Source of the DNA: Cephalotus follicularis
Taxonomy: Eukaryota > Streptophyta > Magnoliopsida > Oxalidales > Cephalotaceae
Assembly: GCA_001972305.1 (NCBI GenBank)
Contig: BDDD01000358.1
Coordinates: 380,824-444,823 of the forward strand
DNA length: 64,000 nt
Reading direction: 5' to 3'
In this document: in pieces, positions 31,853 to 43,321 of the stretch
Layout of the letters: each line of letters starts with the position of its first letter
Position numbering within the stretch: position 1 is the stretch's first letter
Made by a program: the position numbers and the translations under genes
The notes under the pieces: model-generated
Seen by the model: only the letters and a program-made list of their open reading frames with translations
What the model was told of the DNA's origin: nothing
Database searches by the model: none

Positions 31853-33265
31853 AAATGTTCTTATCACTTATGGATCTTTTATATATTTTTTGTCACGTGT
31901 ATTAATCAAACACATTATCTCATGAAATAAAAAAAATGGATTGATACGTAAAAAATACATGTGGAAATGTACCTATCATTCAGTACTACGGTAAAACTAG
32001 AAGTTTTCTTTCATTTATGGGACATTTGGTAAGCACTTGAGCAAGATGAGAAATAATTAGTGTTGATGGCATACAATAATGTAAAATTTTCTTTTAAATT
32101 CCAAATTACAAAACAATACATAATTAAAAAAAAATCATTTATTCTACTAAATTAAATCAAAGTGCAATCAAAATATCACTTACCTACTAAATGGTAAAAA
32201 GCTTTAACTTTTAAAAAATTTATTTATTGTTAAAAACAAAATTGAGACAAACTTAACTTTAATTTTTATGATTTATATGGTCTTCATAAAAAAAAAAAAC
32301 TTAAAAATGAAAGATTGAAGTTATATAATTTACTGGTGTCTCTATGCTTGATATAGCTCAGTTAAATGAAGTTATAACTTACAAATCGTGTTGCAGAATA
32401 CATAATTCATGGAAAAAATTCCTTTGAATCCTTTTGAATGAATAGAGGAAAAATCATTTTATTTTATTTTATTCATTCGTGTAATATTCTCATTCAAATG
32501 GGTATAATTTTTGGGTTGCATTAGCAATTCTCAAATAATCACACTGTATAAATAATATTTTAAAAAAACGGCCAACATAAAATCAAAATAGGTTTAGGTG
32601 ATTAAAAGTGACAATAAAATATTAGAAATTAGGAATAGAATTTTGTTTGAACAATTGCTCCTTCAACTTACCTAATTAATTAGCTACATTAGGTACAATA
32701 CACCCCACTTAAAAAAACATTGATCCAAAAATATTAATTTTTTTTCTTCCTAAAGAACTTCGATATAAAAAAATTTCAAGAATAAAGTAAAATATATCAA
32801 GCCATGTGGCATTCCTAAAGAAAGAATAACAATGTAAGTGTAATAAATAATACGCACTGAGTTGATAGAAGATAAGTAAATTTGTGCAAAAAATTCTTAC
32901 GACAATTACGAGTGTCACTTTTGATTGTCACTCAGTTTTCTTTATACTAAATAGTGGGGTTAAAAGGATTCGAAACCTTTTAGATATAAACCTAAAAGAA
33001 GTATCATACTGGCTACACGTTAGTAGACATCATCACTTATTTCTCAATGCTTTTATAACAACTATCAAATTCAAATTGGTCGATAATCAGATCAAGACTC
33101 TAAATAAATGGGTCAATAATTGAAACAATACATAAAAATTAATTGTTGGATCAAAATAATAAATGAGCAATTGACCAATGTATTATGAATAAAAAAAATC
33201 AATATATGGTTAGAGTAGCATACTTGCCTTCATATAGATATTCAAGCCCATTGGAGGTCACTAAA
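31853..33265. other. AT-rich flank right of G2
   Basis: No gene, LTR or known repeat recognised; many homopolymer A/T runs. The short open frames here (for example 32709-32918 and 32884-33123) have low-complexity translations and no family resemblance. Confidence 0.5.
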
Positions 33266-33274
33266 TAAATTTTA
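33266..33274. repeat. 9-bp TSD TAAATTTTA, left copy
   Basis: Identical to 34830-34838. A 9-bp duplication is the signature of Mutator-like elements. Confidence 0.85.
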
Positions 33275-33340
33275 GGGTAAAGTACGAAAATACGCCTAGG
33301 TTTTACATAAGATGACATTTTAACCACTTATGTTTTAACT
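33275..33340 (+). repeat. Left TIR of the Pack-MULE
   Basis: Pairs with 34764-34829. AAGATGACATTTTAACCA in this arm matches AAGATGACACTTTAACCA in the other. Confidence 0.85.
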
Positions 33341-33417
33341 TTGACACAAAAAATTAATATCGTTAACAACTGTTAAATTACAGATGAAAAGATGTAAACA
33401 CCATCATCAGTTAAATC

Positions 33418-33532
33418 ACATATGAACTATATAAGTAGCCGTCTCACTCTTCTCCTTCGCCTCAGCCGCTGCCAAGGACACGTGACAGAGACCCAGAAGA
33501 AGAAGAAGAGTAATGAGAGACTTGGAAGTGTC
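33418..33532 (-). pseudogene. Subtilase signal-peptide fragment (inverted)
   Basis: On the minus strand it reads SLITLLLLLGLCHVSLAAAEAKEKSETATYIVHM and then a stop. The hydrophobic Leu run with AAA is a secretory signal peptide, and TYIVHM is the conserved start of the I9 inhibitor propeptide of plant subtilases (SBT1 type). It faces away from the rest of the subtilase sequence. A 17-bp inverted repeat GCCGCTGCCAAGGACAC lies at about 33467-33483 and 33527-33543, at the turning point. Confidence 0.8.
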
Positions 33533-34640
33533 CTTGGCAGCGGCTATGCCCGATTCCTGGAAAAGCGCGTGTGAGACAGGCACCAATTTCACTTCATCGA
33601 GTTGTAACAAAAAATTGATAGGTACAAAGTATTTCTACAACGGTTACGAGGCCACGTTGGGTCCAATTGATACATCCAAGGAGTCAAAATCACCACGGGA
33701 TGATGATGCTCACGGGACCCACACATCCACAACCGCAGTTGGGTCAATCATCGAACGTGCAAGTCTATTTGACTACGCGGAGAGGAATACGCGTGGGATG
33801 GCCACGCCCACGAGAGTTGCGGCGTACAAGGTGTGCTGGATTGGTGGGTGTTTCAGCATCGACATTTTAGCTACTATTGACAAGGCAATTGAGGATGGTG
33901 TCAATGTAATGCCGATGTCCCTCGGTGGTGGAACATCTAATTTCTATAGAGACAGCGTGGCAATTGGCGCATTCGCTGCCATGGAGAAAGGCATTTTGAT
34001 CTCTTGCTTGACGGGAAATACGGGGCCCAGTTCGTACAGCTTATCTAATGTGGCTCCGTGGATTACTACGGTAGGTGCTGGCACACTGGACCGTGACTTT
34101 CTTGCTTATGTAGTATTGGTAATGGCCAAAAATACTATGGTGTGTCACTTTACAGAAGAAGTGAATTATCGGGTAAGTTGTTGCCCTTGATTTATGCTGC
34201 TAATGCAAGTAACTCAACGAATGGCAATTTGTGCATGATTGGTACTTTGACACCGGACAAAGTACGAGGAAAGGTTGTGTTATATGATTGTGGAGTGAAT
34301 CCTAGAGTTCAAAATGGAGCTGTGGTGAAAGCTGGTGGTGGTGCAGGGATGTTTTTGTCTAATACTGTAGCCAATGGTGAAGAGTTGGTGGCTGATGCTC
34401 ATTTGTTACCAGCTACTTCCGTTGGTCAAAAATCTGGTGATGCTATAAAGAAGTATATCTCCACTGAATCTGACCCAATTGTTACCATCCTTTTTGAAGG
34501 AACTAAAGTAGGTGTTAAACCTTCACCTGTGATGGCTGCATTTAACTCAAGAGGGCCAAACTCCATCACCCCAAATATATTGAAGCCAGACCTTATCACG
34601 CCAGGTGTCAATATCTTACCTGGTTCAGTTATAAAGAGGG
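33527..34640 (+). pseudogene. Subtilisin-like serine protease fragment (S8A, SBT1-like)
   Basis: Starts at PDSWKSACETGTNFTSSSCNKKLIGTKYF, equivalent to the middle of the catalytic domain. The catalytic His region is kept (DDDAHGTHTST), as is the oxyanion Asn region (TGNTGPSSYSLSNVAPW). The protease-associated domain (MIGTLTPDKVRGKVVLYDCG) and FNSRGPNSITPNILKPDLITPGVNIL follow. A frameshift lies at about 34115. The propeptide, the catalytic Asp region and everything from the catalytic Ser (GTSM) onward are missing. About 375 of roughly 750 residues remain. No active protease can result. Confidence 0.9.
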
Positions 34641-34763
34641 TAAAATGGTCATTAAATATAGTTTTAAGTGGATTGCTGACGTGGCTAACGGAGTCTTGCA
34701 CAGTCAACTAACGTTAAGTGTCAACATGTCTGACTTATAACAGATCAGTGGTTTCTATATCCT

Positions 34764-34829
34764 TATTAAAACATGAATGGTTAAAGTGTCATCTTATATA
34801 AAAGCTAGACGCATTTTTGTACTTTACCC
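34764..34829 (-). repeat. Right TIR of the Pack-MULE
   Basis: Reverse complement of 33275-33340 with about ten differences. The 9-bp TSD TAAATTTTA follows at 34830-34838. Confidence 0.85.
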
Positions 34830-34838
34830 TAAATTTTA

Positions 34839-35641
34839 TGTTGTGTTTCTTTGTAATTTTCATTAACAATTCACCGTACTAATACATATTTTATTAAAAA
34901 AAATGACGTAGTAATATGAACAGAACAACACAAAAATTATATATCTTTTAAAAGAGATAATACTTGACTCTATATTAGTGTAAAGTCAGCCCTTCTAACT
35001 TTCTATATATTACTTATTTATAATTTTTGTTTTATAAATTTAAATCGTTGTATTCAATGTTCTATCTATGCAAATTATCTATACAAATTTTTAAGTCAAT
35101 CAGATATTTATAGGCATTCTATTTACATATAAAAATAATAACACTTATATGAATTTCATAAGAAACTCATATAACGGTTTTAGTTTGTAAATGTTAAAAT
35201 AATAGTTAAAATTTTTAAATTAATTTTAAAAATCAATATAAATAATCTATATGAGTAGAATATTAAAAACGATTTGAATTTATAAAATATAAACTTTCAA
35301 TGAATAAAATATAAAAATACACGAGGAGTTGATTCTATTGGTCTTTAGTTTCTACGTATTTATGTTTTTATTTGGAAAAAATTCATTGTGGTATATGTCA
35401 CATGAGAATATTTACCAAATAGTGCATACAACATAACTAATATCAGTTTACTGTACAATTTCAAACTATCGTCAACTCTATAATGGGACCTACTAAGAAT
35501 ACCCACTCTCACATTCTATACTTTATGAATCTTTTTTATTTGTTTTTTAATTTATCCGTCACATGTTTGATCCATGTCTTTTACGTGTCCTCTGACTCTT
35601 TCAGTTATATCTCTCTATCTGGATTTCAGAATGAACCAACA
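34839..35641. other. AT-rich flank left of G4
   Basis: No gene or repeat recognised. The last five bases CAACA resemble CAACC after the other end of G4 and may be its TSD with one change. Confidence 0.45.
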
Positions 35642-36195
35642 TGTTGATGCAGAAAACCTTCTTTCAACAGCACCCTACGTGGAGGGCTTTGATTTGTTAG
35701 AGAAACGCTTGAATATGCCCGACAAAGATGTTTGGTGATTGAGAATCCCTGAACAAATAGAGTACAAAGGTAGAATGTCCAGGAGATTGTTCTTTTGGGG
35801 ACACTCCAACGCTCAAGTTAGTAGGTGCACAGAGAAAACTGGGTTCTTTAGAGTGCTAAAAATGGCTGACCTGGTTTAAGTCATTGGTTTTTGTATTTAT
35901 AGGCCTTGAATGTAACTGTAAAGCGTGGAAATCGGAGTTGATGGTTGCCCCTAAGGAAAATACCCGAGGAGCCTAGGCATTTCCCCTGATCTCCTCCGGA
36001 TTTGGTGGCATTTTCCCTTTTGGACGTGGTGCCGTGTACGTCTCTGGTCGTGGACTGGTAATGCCCGAGGATAGCGGTGCGCTAAGGGTTTAAATTTATA
36101 ATGCCTGGCCATGTGCCCATGCCTTGGAAAGACACCTGTCGTTCTTTCCTGGGGACACATGTCATTATGCTTTAAAATAGAAATTTCCCACATCA
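35642..36195 (-). repeat. 3' LTR of G4
   Basis: 554 bp; plus strand TGTTGATGCAG to CCACATCA. Next to it on the minus strand is the purine tract GGAGCAGGAGGGCATA. The TATA box on the minus strand is TATAAATAC (plus strand GTATTTATAGG, about 35895). Confidence 0.9.
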
Positions 36196-36810
36196 TATGC
36201 CCTCCTGCTCCTTCTTCTCTGGCTTTGGCAAAGGAGGAGGAGCAGAGTTGAGATCTATTACCCGGGCAGAGCTCCATTGAAGAATTGACCCCGGACTGAC
36301 CAGGGGAGAAGGAGTAAGCTTGCGAGGCCTCGAGTTGGACCTTACTTTTCATAGATAAGTCAAACCCAATCCTTATATGGGCCCAATCTTATAGCCCAAA
36401 TCGAGCAACGAAGAGTCTTGACAGGACAGGTGTCCTGTGGTTGCCATAACTCCTCTAATTAAGCCTCATCATTACGCCGTATTTTAAGAATTTTGAACAC
36501 CTGACGCTTCGGTACCTGCGCACAAACCCTTAGCTTGCCGCTCCTGATTTGACAGGATGATCTCCACCGTTGGAAGCAACTGGGATCTACGGTCCGGATC
36601 CGTTCCCAGGGACTTTAAATACCCATCTCCCACTCTGGGGATCTTCTTTATGCTTTCATAAACCCTAAAAGCGCTTGATTTCTTGAATCCCTTGCTTTTT
36701 CCAACCATCAACTTCAACCTCTTCCTTATTTTTCTCCGTCGTCTAGGATACTCAGGTAATCTTTGACTTCTTATTCTCTTGATCTTTTTCTCTAAAAATA
36801 TGCCGCCGGC
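36196..36810 (+). promoter_or_regulatory. Upstream region of the G4 antisense gene
   Basis: Homologous to 15433-16022 of G2. TTTAAATACCC at about 36613 is the probable TATA box, 200 bp before the first codons. The first exon with MARTKQT is deleted here: the leader runs into ATGCCGCCGGCAATCCC at about 36800. Confidence 0.45.
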
Positions 36811-39376
36811 AATCCCAACGTCGCAGCCACGGAGGCCGGGGTCTGAACCTTTAGGTCCCAATTTGAAGAGTCTTCGCTAGGTGTAAAGAGACTGGGAGAG
36901 CTAGTTAATGAATACTCTATCCCCGGCAGCTTGGACCTGGAGATCCCCTTCGACCTCGGGGCGGCCACGGAGAGCAGGCTAGGTTACTTTGTGGTATTTC
37001 AAGAAGCCCTGGTGCACGGGCTGAGACTTATCCTAGCTCCCTTCGCCCTCACAATCCTCAGGAACTACCAGGTTCATCCCAGTATGCTCCAGGCCCAATC
37101 TTGGGGATTCATTATTGGTTTCCTAGTTAGATGCCTCGAGGCGGGGGTGACAGCCACTGTGGGGCTGTTCAAAGAATTCCACACTATAACTTCTTCCCCA
37201 AAAAAGCGCGACTTCTACTTCTAATCCTGTGCCGGTCACCACAGTTTGTTAGTGGAGAACACCAGGACGGTCAAAAGCTAGCGGGAGAAGTACTTCATGG
37301 TCAAAAACCTTCCCGTCTTCACGCCAAGTCCCTGGGGTGACTCCTTGGACACCGTGGCTCTTAGCCAAAGGATGTTTTTGACCAGGGAGGAAAGGGCCGA
37401 CCTGGATAAACTTCTGGCGCATGCCCCCGAGGAGGTGCTAGACGTGGTCTCTGAGATCCGCCTGCGAAGTCTTGGGCTAAGTACACCCCTAGGCCGTAGG
37501 GCTAGTATGGACCCGGCTGAGGAAATCCCTGTGGGAATTAGGAAAAAGAAGTGCCGGAAGGACCGACGTGAACCTGAATCTTCAAACTTTGTCCAAGGAG
37601 AAAGTCGTATAATGCTTCCCCTTGGATTCTTGTTTTTTAACTTTTATTCTCTGTTTTTTGAAAGACTTCTAACCATTTTCTTGTAACTCTTTACAGTGAT
37701 GGCATCTTAGGAATCAACTCTGGACCTGGTGAGGGCGGGTCGTGACCACGCTCGGGTTGCTGATCCCAAGGAGATAGAAAGGGAGGCCCTCAAAAGGTAG
37801 AAAGCCCTGGACAAGTGCATGTCCATGGCAGAGAAGAGGGTAGCCAGACGGGCCGCGACCCAGGTGAGACTTCATGAGCTACCCCGGGCCCTGTCTAAGG
37901 AAGCCAGGGATGGGGCCGACGGGACTAGTACTATCGGTGTTGAGGAGGCATGAGAAAATGAGGCCATGGTGGCCAGAGCTTGGGAGGCCGCGGAGGCCAG
38001 AGCCAGGGAGGCCGTTGAGGCTAGGGCTAAAGAGGCTGAGAAGGCCAGGGCCGCGGAGGCTATGGAAGCCAGGGCGGCTAATGCTAGGGCGGCTGAAGAA
38101 AGAGCTGTTGAGGTCAAAGCTGAGGAGGCCAAGGCTGCTGAAGTCAGGGTGGCAGAGGTTGCTGAGACCAGGGCTCAGGTAGTACTGGGCAAGAGGCATG
38201 CTGAGGTTGATCTCGCTCACCCTTCAAAGCTGCCAAGGATGGAAGAGGGGGGGGGGAGTCCCAGACCGAAGCAAATGAGGAGATCTTTTATGATCCTGAC
38301 CAACCTTATCCTACCGAAGAGCTAGAGAAGGTAGTGAGGAAGAAATGGACCATCGACCAAACCTGGAATAACCTCTTCCAGTGTGGTTTCAGGGTTAGCA
38401 TTCTTTGCCTCACTTTACCCTTTGCTGGCATTTTTTATTCCTTCTCAGAATCTTCTGTTTTTCATTCAGCTTATGGTCGATGTCCACCTTCTGAGGGAGA
38501 AGGCTGAGGAGGACACCGGTTTGAATGAACAGATTGGGGCTAAGACGCAGAGCTCAAAAGTTCATTGGATGCGACTAAGGCTCAACTAGAGGAAGTTCTT
38601 GGGGCCTAGGAGGTCGTTTTTGCTGAGAAGAGGGATGCTCTTGAGGAAGCGAGCAGGGAAAGGGGACTCAAAATTTCTACCATGCGTCAAAACATCGAGC
38701 TCGAAGTCCAGGTGGAGGTTCTTGGTCAGAAACTGAAGGCATCCCGAGAGCTTGCGGAAGCTCAGGCCAAGGCTGCGGAGAAGGCTGTCCGAGACTTCAA
38801 GATGTCCTCGGAGTTTCGAGAGATTAGGGAAGCTCGGGCCAGGGCTGAGGCTGAGAGGGCTGTCCTGGACTTCAAGACATCTTCGGAGTTTCGAGGTGAA
38901 ATGGAACAAGTCGTGGAAAGGTACAGAGCTTCGGAGGATTTCACCAGGGAAGTCTTCAAAAAGTCTTCAGCCCATTTCTGTTGAGGGTTCTATACCTGCC
39001 GAAACATGGTCGAGCTTCTCCCGGAGCTCCCGTTGAGCTCCATCATCTGTGGTCCTTCGGCGGCCGATTTTGACTTCCTTCCCGGGGGGGTTGATGAAGC
39101 TGAGGAAGAGGCTCTTCGGGCCTTTGACGAGGATCAGGATCCGGCTTGGGATCCTGAGTGGATGCCAGAGGGACGCGACATGGTTGCATTCCTTGGTACT
39201 ACCGGGGAGCATGAAGCCGAGCCCTCAGATGTGGAACCCCTCTCTACTGTTCCTGCTAAGGATTCCTCTGTTGATGCCTCGGATCAAGATCCTCCACCTT
39301 TTCCAACAGACCCCACTCCTGAAGATCCCCCTCCTCCCCCGGTCATGCATGATATCCCTTCCGGGGACGAGAACTA
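36810..39376 (+). pseudogene. Antisense gene (aORF) of G4
   Basis: The Transposase_28-like part is well readable: LGYFVVFQEALVHGLRLILAPFALTILRNYQVHPSMLQAQ, GFIIGFLVRCLEAGVTATVGLFKEFH. TREERADLDKLLAHAPEEVLDVVSEIRLRSLGLS follows. An acceptor-like TTACAG ends at 37696. The Ala/Glu/Lys coil with about 14 repeats of (E/K)ARA lies at 37966-38200. A likely intron runs from 38394 (GT) to 38469 (AG). A second coil carries DFKMSSEF and DFKTSSEF repeats; the end is LPLSSIICGPSAADFDFLPGGVDEAEEEAL and DIPSGDEN. Stops, missing N-terminus and frameshifts make it a pseudogene. Confidence 0.75.
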
Positions 39377-39699
39377 GGATAGATTTTTTTTTGCCTTGTA
39401 TATTTCTTTTCTTTTGTAATGTAAACTTTGTGTTGATCAATGAAAATAGAGATTTTTGACACCTCTTCTTGTATTCTCTGCTTTCTTGTTTTGGAAAGTC
39501 ACCAAGTACTCATGAAGTTCTAACCTTTTTTACCCCGGGCTTTGTTTGAGTTGAATGCTATGCTTGAGCTCTTACTGGGCCTTCACAATTCCCTTAGGAT
39601 AATTGGACGTAAATAATAGAACCTGAACTTCAATTGAGCACCATTGTTCCCCTTGGGGACTTTAAGTTGGCCTAACTGGTAGACTTTGAGTCATTGCCT
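39377..39699 (+). other. 3' end of the G4 antisense gene
   Basis: Stop after DIPSGDEN, then a T-rich stretch and CAATGAAAATAG near 39440 where G2 has AATAAA. No other feature. Confidence 0.4.
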
Positions 39700-40050
39700 T
39701 ACAATTTTTGGGCTCAATTACCTAAGCTTTGTAGTCCCCTTAGGACACCTTACTTCAAAGGCCCTTAGGCGCTTAGTCAAAGGAACTTAGTCTTTACGAG
39801 TTCCGATGTGTTCATAGACAAAGTTCCAGGTCTGCTTGGGCAAGTTCCTATGAGTTTTCCAAACAAGGTCTCATCTGGCCTATTGTGTTCCAGGCCAGGC
39901 CCGCTGAGATTGCAGTCCACGTAGGGACACTTGTATTAAAGTGCTCAGTCCAACAAACTTGATCGTTGCAAGTTCCCATGGATTCACCTCTCAAGACACG
40001 ATTTTAGGTCTGGTCGAACAAGTTCGCATGGCATTGCAGACCAGAGTTCG
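39700..40050. repeat. Dimer of a roughly 170-bp unit in the G4 spacer
   Basis: Copies begin near 39725 (CTTTGTAGTCCCCTTAGGACAC) and 39905 (GATTGCAGTCCACGTAGGGACAC), each followed by an ACTT(A/G)ATC/GTC...GAGTTC segment. Same place and order as in G1, G2 and G3. Confidence 0.65.
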
Positions 40051-40064
40051 CTCCTTAGGGAGTC

Positions 40065-40175
40065 TTATTGCTTCCTTAGAAATCTTTTTAGAATTGCCCC
40101 CTGGAGGAGGATTTGTGTAGTGCCCCCTGGGGGGTCTTTTTGTAGTGCCCCCCGGGGGGTCTTTGTTTAGTTGGG
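40065..40175. repeat. AGTGCCCCCCGGGGGGTCTTTGT array of G4
   Basis: Three to four units with a strong GC palindrome (CCCCCCGGGGGG at 40147-40158). It replaces the CTCC...GGAG arrays of the other copies between the converging transcripts. Confidence 0.75.
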
Positions 40176-40345
40176 CACTCTTGTGTTAAGGCTTTGAGAG
40201 AGTTGATCGGCGGCTATTCAGAGGTTTAAGGACATGAACATTGGGCCTCCAGTCCCTTGCAAACTAAGAACTATGATCTTGACCACAATTTTTGAAGAAA
40301 AATTCAACTTTATTGTCATTCTAAATTTTTTACAACTTACAAATT

Positions 40346-41803
40346 CTACTGATAGCATTTTCTGAGATGTTTAGCATTCAAAGCTCTGGAAATCTCCCTT
40401 CCCCCTAGAGTTTCTAGTTTGAATGCTCCTGGGCGGAGCACTCTCTTGATTTTGTATGGGCCTTCCCAAGTGGGGGCTAGTTTTCCTCTGGTACCGGTTG
40501 GATCTGCAATAGCTGAGTTGCGTAGGACTAGATCTCCTTGCCTTGGTGGTCGGGGGCTCACCCTCTTGTTATAGTAACGGCTCACCCTCTGTTGGTAAGC
40601 TGCAACTCTGATGGCGGCCTTATCCCTAAGCTCTTATACTAAATCCAGGAGGCATCTAAATCCTTTTTCATCGCTCTCTTCAGTGAAGTGCACAACCCTT
40701 GGTGATTGTAAACCAATCTCCACCGGTATCATATCTTCAGCTTCGAAACAAAGGCTGTATGGGGATTCACCACTTGTGGTCCGATGAGTGGTTCTATATG
40801 CCCATAGTATACTTGGCAGCTCCTCTGTCCATCTTCCTTTGCTGTCTTCAAGGCACTTTTTTAAGCCCAAGATGATTTCTCTGTTGATCACCTCGGCTTG
40901 ACCGTTGCTCTGGGGGTAGGCTACTGAGGCAAGTCTATGCTCTATTCTCCACTCTTTGCAAAAGTCACGGAATGCCTGGCAATAAATCTGTTTACCATTA
41001 TCTGAGACTATTGTCTTCGGGACTCCGAATCTACAGATAATGGAATTTCATACAAAGCTTTCCGTGTTCTTTTCTGTTATTGTGGCCAGAGGTTCAGCTT
41101 CTACCCACTTGGTAAAATAATCCACAGCTACAATGAGGAACTTCCTATGGTCTGTCGCCACGGGTAGAGGTCCGACGAAGTCTATCCCCCTTTGTGCAAA
41201 GGGTCGGGGAGCCGTGACAGATGTCAGAGGTTGAGAAGGTCTTTTGCTTATGTTTACGCTCCTCTGGCACTTGTCGCATTTTCTTACCAAGTCTATAGCA
41301 TCTTGGTGCAAGGTCGGCCAGTAGTAGCCCTGCCTTAGTAGCTTGTGGGACAATGTCCTACCCCCTGTGTGGTTGCCACAAACTCCTTCATGGACCTCCC
41401 TTAGAGCATAATCGCCCTCTAAGGGAATTAAGCATCTCAGCCAAGGAAAAGAGAATGACCTTTTGTACAGGATCCCATCTCAGAGCTGAAATCTGTTTGC
41501 TCTGTACACTAGTTTTCTTGCCTCTGCGGGGTCCTCAGGCAAAATCCCGTTCCTTAGCCAATTGATAAAGGGAGTCATCCAATTTGGCTCATGTGGTATG
41601 TCTATATCCATCACATCCACTTCAGAGATGGTGGGCTTGTCCAAGTAGTAAACTAGCACGGTTTGATTCTTCTCTAGCTCCTCTGTCGTGGCTAGTTTTG
41701 ATAACTGGTCTGCTCTGACGTTCTCTGCCATAGGAACTTTCAAAACCCTTAGCACTTCGAAGGCTGACTTCAAACTCTGAAAATATGATAAGTACTTGGC
41801 CAT
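40346..41803 (-). pseudogene. Integrase region of G4 pol
   Basis: From 41803: MAKYLSYFQSLKSAF and EELEKNQTVLVYYLD (end of second RNase H and linker), the zinc-binding HHCC region (HKLLRQGYYWPTLHQDAIDLVRKCDKCQR), then GIDFVGPLP (first Asp), PKTIVSDNGKQ (second Asp) and AEVINREIILGLKK (Glu). C-terminal: YYNKRVSPRPPRQGDLVLRN, KLAPTWEGPYKIKRVL, LNAKHLRKCYQ. All catalytic residues are present. Stops after RANRFQL, after ESFV and after LLDLV, and AEH changed to AKH, mark it as dead. Confidence 0.9.
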
Positions 41804-41809
41804 TAAGTC

Positions 41810-43303
41810 TTACCGGGCTTCGTATTCTCCACTTGCCAAGCTAACTACTAGCTGAGAATCACCTGAGGCCTCTATCTTTTGCACCTCTAAGTGCTTTGCA
41901 ATTGTCAGCCCGACTATCAGAGCTTCCCACTCGGCTTCGTTGTTTGTAGATTTGAAACCGAACCTCAGGGCATACTCCAAAGTCCAGCCATCTGGACTTG
42001 TTAACACCAGCCCTGCTCCACTGCAAGTGATGCAAGAGGATCCATCCACAGATAACTTCCACAACCCCCTCTCGTTCTCGAAGGGGTCCTCCTCCATACA
42101 CTCCGTAGGTGTATTATCTCCAATAAAGTTGGCCAGGACCTGTGATTTGATGGCTGGTCTGACTTCGAACTTCATATCATACTTGCCTAGCTCGACTGAC
42201 CACTTGATCAATCTTCCTGAGGTGTCAGGCTTCGTAAGAACTTGTTTGAGTGGTTTATCAGTCAGAACCTTGATTGTATGAGCTTGAAAATATGGCCTCA
42301 ATTTTTTGGCCACTATGATCAGAGCATAGGTAAACTTCTCTACCTCTGGGTACCTCCCCTTGGCATCATTCAAAGCCTTGCTTACATAGTACACTGGCTT
42401 TTGAACTTTCTCCTCCTCTCTTACAAGTACTGCACTCACTGCTCCCGAGGTGGCCGCAAGGTAAAAATACAAGTCTTCCCCGCCCTTAGGTTTTGAGATG
42501 AGAGGAGGGGAAGTCAGGTATTCCTTCAACTTGTCGAAGGCTGTTTGGCACTCATCTGACCATGAAAATCCCTTGGGATCCCTGAGCACCTTGAAGAATG
42601 GGAGGCACTTCTCAGCTGATTTTGACACAAACCTACTCAAGGATGCTATCTTTCCATTCAGTCTCTGAACATCCCTGATGGTTTGGGGATGCCTCATACT
42701 CTGAACCGCTAAGATCTTTTCTAGGTTGGCCTCTATTCCTCTGCTAGAGACCATGAATCCGAGGAACTTGCCAGAGGTAACCCCAAAAGTGCACTTGGAT
42801 GGGTTAAGCTTCATGTTATATCTTCTCAGTACTTCAAATATTTCCTCCAAGTCTTTGATATGGGGGCTTATGGCTGGGGTCTTGACGAGCATGTCATCGA
42901 TGTAGACCTCCATGTTTCTCCTAATCTGAGGCTCAAAGATTTTGTTCACCAGTCGTTGGTAGGTGGACCCTACATTCTTCAGTCCAAAGGGCATGACCTT
43001 ATAACAATACATTTCCTGGTCCGTGATGAAAGATGTCTTGTTCTCATCGGGCCCGTACATGGGGATTTGATTATACCCCGAGTAGGCATCCAAGAAACTC
43101 AACATTCTGTAGCCCGAGGTCGCATCCACCAATTGATCTATCTTTGGGAGAGGAAAGTGATCCTTGGGACAAGCTTTGTTGAGGCCTGTGAAGTCAATGC
43201 ACATCCTCCACTTGCCATTTGCTTTCTTGACTAGGACTGGGTTCTCCAGCCAGTCTGAGTAATGCACTTCCTTTATGAACCATGCCTGCAACAGCTTACT
43301 CAC
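41810..43303 (-). CDS. RT and dual RNase H segment of G4 pol (open frame)
   Basis: 497 codons without a stop, the longest pol frame in the window. The start at 43303 is only the first Met after stops and not a natural start, since pol is a polyprotein. RT motifs: ENPVLVKKANGKWRMCIDF, LDAYSGYNQI, VMPFGLKN, YIDDMLVK, LGFMVSSRGIEAN. RNase H 1: DLYFYLAATSGAVSAVLV and KALNDAKGRYPEVEKFTYALI. RNase H 2 (archaeal type): LWKLSVDGSSCITCSGAGLVLTSPDG, FKSTNNEAEWEALIVGL, SGDSQLVVS. It ends at TAA after YEAR, where the family has a Glu codon (GAA to TAA). It is still part of a broken polyprotein. Confidence 0.85.
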   Translation of the reverse strand: MSKLLQAWFIKEVHYSDWLENPVLVKKANGKWRMCIDFTGLNKACPKDHFPLPKIDQLVDATSGYRMLSFLDAYSGYNQIPMYGPDENKTSFITDQEMYCYKVMPFGLKNVGSTYQRLVNKIFEPQIRRNMEVYIDDMLVKTPAISPHIKDLEEIFEVLRRYNMKLNPSKCTFGVTSGKFLGFMVSSRGIEANLEKILAVQSMRHPQTIRDVQRLNGKIASLSRFVSKSAEKCLPFFKVLRDPKGFSWSDECQTAFDKLKEYLTSPPLISKPKGGEDLYFYLAATSGAVSAVLVREEEKVQKPVYYVSKALNDAKGRYPEVEKFTYALIIVAKKLRPYFQAHTIKVLTDKPLKQVLTKPDTSGRLIKWSVELGKYDMKFEVRPAIKSQVLANFIGDNTPTECMEEDPFENERGLWKLSVDGSSCITCSGAGLVLTSPDGWTLEYALRFGFKSTNNEAEWEALIVGLTIAKHLEVQKIEASGDSQLVVSLASGEYEAR

Positions 43304-43321
43304 CTCCTCAGCTATTGCTTA

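Larger units (their letters stand above)
33275..34829. mobile_element. Pack-MULE carrying subtilase fragments
   Basis: Terminal inverted repeats of about 65 bp: the left starts GGGTAAAGTACGAAAATACG and the right, read inward on the minus strand, starts GGGTAAAGTACAAAAATGCG, with about ten differences in 65. A perfect 9-bp TSD flanks it. No transposase is present. The interior is a captured host gene in two pieces facing opposite ways. This is the classic structure of a Pack-MULE. Confidence 0.85.

Noticed and set aside
32709..33123. Small host genes in the AT-rich flank
   Set aside because: Low-complexity frames, no recognised motif, no splice or start context that would support them.
33513..34711. 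Working subtilase gene
   Set aside because: The catalytic Asp and Ser regions are missing, there is a frameshift near 34115, the signal peptide is on the other strand, and the whole lies between TIRs.
37872..38220. Ala/Ser-rich and Leu-rich frames on the minus strand opposite the G4 aORF coil
   Set aside because: Shadow frames of the (E/K)ARA repeat on the plus strand.
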